Shown: positions 61,539 to 64,000 of the stretch, one piece after another | How the letters are laid out: each line of letters opens with the position of its first letter | How positions within the stretch are numbered: position 1 is the stretch's first letter | Assembly (NCBI RefSeq): GCF_002217285.1 | Contig: NZ_MUGW01000008.1 | Location: forward strand, 258,396-322,395 | From: Flavobacterium hercynium | Lineage (GTDB): Bacteria; Bacteroidota; Bacteroidia; Flavobacteriales; Flavobacteriaceae | Direction of reading: 5' to 3' | DNA: 64,000 nt | The notes under the pieces: model-generated | The model's input: the letters and a program-made list of their open reading frames with translations, nothing else | What the model was told of the DNA's origin: nothing | Database searches by the model: none | Made by a program: the position numbers and the translations under genes

Positions 61539-62444
61539 ATGGTGAATCTCGAATGGTATAGAACTTTTAAGGCGGTATATAAAAACGGAAACTTCTCCGT
61601 TGCGTCAAAAGAATTGTTTATGAGTCAGCCGGCAGTAAGTCAGCAGATATCAATGCTCGAAGCGCATGTAGGTTATAAATTGTTTAACCGAAAGTCAAAA
61701 GGCGTAGAACCAACAGAATACGCTAAGTTACTCAATAATTTAATTATTGATGCACTTGACCGATTAGAAAATGTAGAAACGGGTTTCAGGGCAAAAGCCG
61801 AAGATTCAGTTCGCTTAATTTCAGTTGGTATTTCAAAAGATTTATTCAATAGTTGTGGCAGTGTTTTGCTCTCCAAATTCGATTTTATCGATTTTACCTT
61901 TGCAGAGAACGATGCACTCTTTGAACTTGTTAATGCCAAGAAATTAGATTTTGCCATTACAACAAAAAGGTACGATACATTCGATACCATCTATGAAATT
62001 GTCGGAAAGATAAAACTAATCATGGTCGCGCCGGTAAGTCTGGATGCAGCAGAGTTTCGTCAGAAGTTAAAAGCAGACAATTATACCGAAACAGAACAAT
62101 GGCTCAACAGTCAGAAATGGTATTCTCATGATGCGAGGATTCCACACATCAAAATATTCTGGCTTCATGCTTTCAGCAAAAAAAGACCCTCAATGGTACC
62201 AAATTACATCATTCCATCAGAATCTGAAATGCTCGAAATGCTTTCAAAAAACTCAGGAGTTGCCATCACGTGGAACTGTAATGCGAGAAAATATATCAAA
62301 GAAAACAAATTGCAATTATTGTGGAATAGTTTTCACGTGCCTGAAGAGTTTGTATATGTATTAACAGCAAAAAATAATACTTCGAGTTCTTTTTTTGAAA
62401 GTATTAATAAAGAATTAAAATTGTTTCTGGGGAATAGATTATAA
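61539..62444 (+). CDS. LysR-family transcriptional regulator
   Basis: A 301-residue regulator with the N-terminal winged helix (WYRTFKAVYKNGNFSVASKE, LFMSQPAVSQQISMLEAHVG, KLFNRKSKGVEPTEYAKLL) and a substrate-binding effector domain. It is divergent from the DJ-1-like gene, the usual layout of a LysR regulator with its target; the target may also include the alcohol dehydrogenase. Start at ATG 61539 (a GTG follows at once). The inducer is unknown. Confidence 0.9.
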   Translation: MVNLEWYRTFKAVYKNGNFSVASKELFMSQPAVSQQISMLEAHVGYKLFNRKSKGVEPTEYAKLLNNLIIDALDRLENVETGFRAKAEDSVRLISVGISKDLFNSCGSVLLSKFDFIDFTFAENDALFELVNAKKLDFAITTKRYDTFDTIYEIVGKIKLIMVAPVSLDAAEFRQKLKADNYTETEQWLNSQKWYSHDARIPHIKIFWLHAFSKKRPSMVPNYIIPSESEMLEMLSKNSGVAITWNCNARKYIKENKLQLLWNSFHVPEEFVYVLTAKNNTSSSFFESINKELKLFLGNRL

Positions 62445-62473
62445 TTTTCATCAGAAGGTAACGAGTTTAAATT

Positions 62474-63166
62474 ATGGAAAATTTTCAAAATATACGGATT
62501 GCTGTAGATGCTATTGTCTTTGGTTACAAAAACAACAATCTGTACGTGCTTCTAATACAGCAGCAATTTGGTTCTACCGAAAAATATTGGGCATTACCGG
62601 GCGGTTTAGTAAAACAGGACGAATCGTTGAGTGATGCGGTGATCAGAGAATTGCACGAAGAAACCAATGTACAATTGACATTTATGGAGCAATTGTACAC
62701 TTTTGGAGACGACATTTACCGAGATTCACGTAATCGTGTCATTTCAGTGGCCTATTATGCTCTGGTCGATGCTTCTCATTTAGAAATAAAGGCAGATACT
62801 GATGCAGAGAAAGTACAATGGTATAAAATAGATGAAATTCCCGCATTGGCATTTGATCACAACATAATACTAGAAAAAGCAATCTCGAGATTAAAAGCAA
62901 AACTGACTTACGAACCTATTGGTTTTGATTTGCTTCCGGATGAATTTCTGTTTTCTGACCTTGAAAATCTGTATTGTACCATTCTTGAAAAAGAAATTGA
63001 TCGCAGAAACTTCAGAAAAAAAATTCTTAGTTATGGTTTTCTCGAACAAACAGAAAATTTCTCGCCAATAAAAAGCGGACGTCCGGCAAAACTGTTTAAG
63101 TTTGATAAATTAAAATACAATGCGTTAATACAAAATGGCTTTCACTTTGAAATAAAATTTGCTTAA
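62474..63166 (+). CDS. NUDIX-fold regulator with intact catalytic box
   Basis: A 230-residue protein of the same architecture as the regulators at 25-27 kb: NUDIX fold (AVDAIVFGYKNNNLYVLLIQ), C-terminal winged helix (FLFSDLENLYCTILEKEIDR, FRKKILSYGFL, KSGRPAKLFKFDKLKYNALI). The NUDIX box GGLVKQDESLSDAVIRELHE, followed by ETN, keeps R-E-x-x-E-E; only the Gly of the last part is Asn. ADP-ribose or related NUDIX hydrolysis or binding is possible, as in NrtR. It starts 30 bp after the LysR gene. Confidence 0.84.
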   Translation: MENFQNIRIAVDAIVFGYKNNNLYVLLIQQQFGSTEKYWALPGGLVKQDESLSDAVIRELHEETNVQLTFMEQLYTFGDDIYRDSRNRVISVAYYALVDASHLEIKADTDAEKVQWYKIDEIPALAFDHNIILEKAISRLKAKLTYEPIGFDLLPDEFLFSDLENLYCTILEKEIDRRNFRKKILSYGFLEQTENFSPIKSGRPAKLFKFDKLKYNALIQNGFHFEIKFA

Positions 63167-63177
63167 ACTAAATTACG

Positions 63178-64000
63178 ATGATTAAACCATTTCCATTCCA
63201 TTCGGATTTAAAAGATTATTTTAAAAAGCAAGACAAAACCTGGTCTTGGTTTGCTGAAGAAAAAGTAAAAATAGAACAGCAGGAAGCTTTTAAAACGGAT
63301 TTATTAAAAAACTCCTATCGAATTGATCCCGAAACGGAACCGAAAGTTTATGAAATTTTAAAAACAGCAAAAGATAAATTGGGCATCATAGTTCCGATCA
63401 CGATTTATCAGTCGCAAAGCATGGATGGTAATAACGCCGGAGTTGTTTTTTTTGAAAACGAAGCGCATATCATTTTATCAGGAACCATTTTAAAGTTATT
63501 AAACGAAGACGAATTATTGGTTTTATTCGGACATGAATTGTCACACATTCTGCTTTTCAATCTGGAAAATGGAGATTACGAAATCACAAACAGAATCATT
63601 AATACCATTGCAAGTGATAGCAACAGCGAATTGTTTTATTACGAAACTGCAAGATTGTATCAGCTTTACACCGAATTATATTGCGACCTTGGCGCTTTAA
63701 AAGTAAGCGGAAGTTTAGAAACCACGATTCAGACTTTAATCAAACTAAATACAGGCTTAGAAAAAGTATCGGCAGAAAGTTATCTGAAACAAGCCAACGA
63801 AATTCTGGAACGAATAGAAAAAGGATCAGACGGAGAAACACATCCTGAGAATTTTATCAGAGCAAAATCGCTGGAAATCTTCGAAAAAGATAATGCCAAT
63901 TATTACTCTAAAACAGAAAAAATAATATCCGGAAAAATAGATTTACATCAGCTCAATCTCTTTTCTAAAAAAGTGGTTTTTGATACCACAAAAGAATTAA
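63178..64000 (+). CDS. M48-like metallopeptidase, 3' end outside window
   Basis: The frame from the ATG at 63178 is open to the window end, 274 residues so far. Zinc motif GHELSH (His119, Glu120, His123) and, 43 residues later, TELYCD (Glu166, Asp170), an ExxxD pattern of the M48 type. No signal peptide or membrane helix in the visible part (HILLFNLENG is short). It starts 11 bp after the NUDIX regulator and may be co-transcribed. Cytoplasmic peptidase of unknown substrate. Confidence 0.8.
   Translation, partial: MIKPFPFHSDLKDYFKKQDKTWSWFAEEKVKIEQQEAFKTDLLKNSYRIDPETEPKVYEILKTAKDKLGIIVPITIYQSQSMDGNNAGVVFFENEAHIILSGTILKLLNEDELLVLFGHELSHILLFNLENGDYEITNRIINTIASDSNSELFYYETARLYQLYTELYCDLGALKVSGSLETTIQTLIKLNTGLEKVSAESYLKQANEILERIEKGSDGETHPENFIRAKSLEIFEKDNANYYSKTEKIISGKIDLHQLNLFSKKVVFDTTKEL

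Overview
The window looks like a chromosomal segment of a Flavobacterium-type Bacteroidota. Support for this: low GC, glyS/pheS/lepA/gpsA/thiL of flavobacterial style, a SusC/SusD glycan-uptake pair, T6SS subtype iii parts (TssD and VgrG), many -7 boxes of the Bacteroidota form TAnnTTTG, and almost no Shine-Dalgarno sequences. No tRNA, rRNA, CRISPR array or complete insertion sequence was recognised. The ends cut glyS (5' end missing) and an M48-type peptidase (3' end missing).

Layout. (1) 1-5.6 kb: glyS end, an orphan LytTR response regulator whose phospho-acceptor Asp is replaced by Glu, a small secreted protein, and a TPR histidine kinase/response regulator pair. (2) 5.8-18.6 kb: an orphan T6SS module, all on the plus strand. 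Two paralogous 158-aa proteins precede TssD (Hcp-like tube) and VgrG (spike). VgrG is followed by a candidate effector with a His/Asp pattern of alpha-helical metal-dependent hydrolases. A long, very AT-rich tail of probable immunity-type genes follows: two overlapping membrane paralogs, several duplicated lipoproteins (one broken at an A9 run), two Asp-box lipoproteins, a 21-residue-repeat LRR protein, a DUF2314 protein and a membrane protein. Decayed C-terminal tails recur between these genes. This is the most likely home of something undescribed. (3) 18.6-26.9 kb: housekeeping and regulatory genes (thiL, DinB-like, WYL regulator, outer-membrane barrel, astacin-like lipoprotein protease, lepA) and two tandem NUDIX-fold regulators with a degenerate catalytic box.

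(4) 27.2-51.3 kb: a polysaccharide utilisation locus fused to pentose catabolism: xylB-xylA, susC-susD-surface lipoprotein, then GH2, GH97, two GH3, an SGNH acetylesterase, GH43 and GH95. All enzymes are exo-acting or debranching; no endo-xylanase is seen. This fits trimming of heavily decorated, acetylated (arabino)xylan-type oligosaccharides to xylose, with products entering through SusCD and XylA/XylB. The divergent NUDIX regulators and a 22-bp-phased direct repeat downstream of the xylB promoter suggest the control circuit. (5) 51.3-64 kb: a repeat-rich intergenic region, cvpA, small conserved genes, pheS, gpsA, a large YwqK/MORN-like secreted protein, a YqhD-like alcohol dehydrogenase, a periplasmic DJ-1/PfpI protein, a LysR regulator, a third NUDIX regulator with an intact catalytic box, and the truncated peptidase.

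All functions are read from the sequence and remembered family features; no database search was made. Start codons were moved from the longest frame where a signal peptide, a paralog alignment or a promoter position argued for it.
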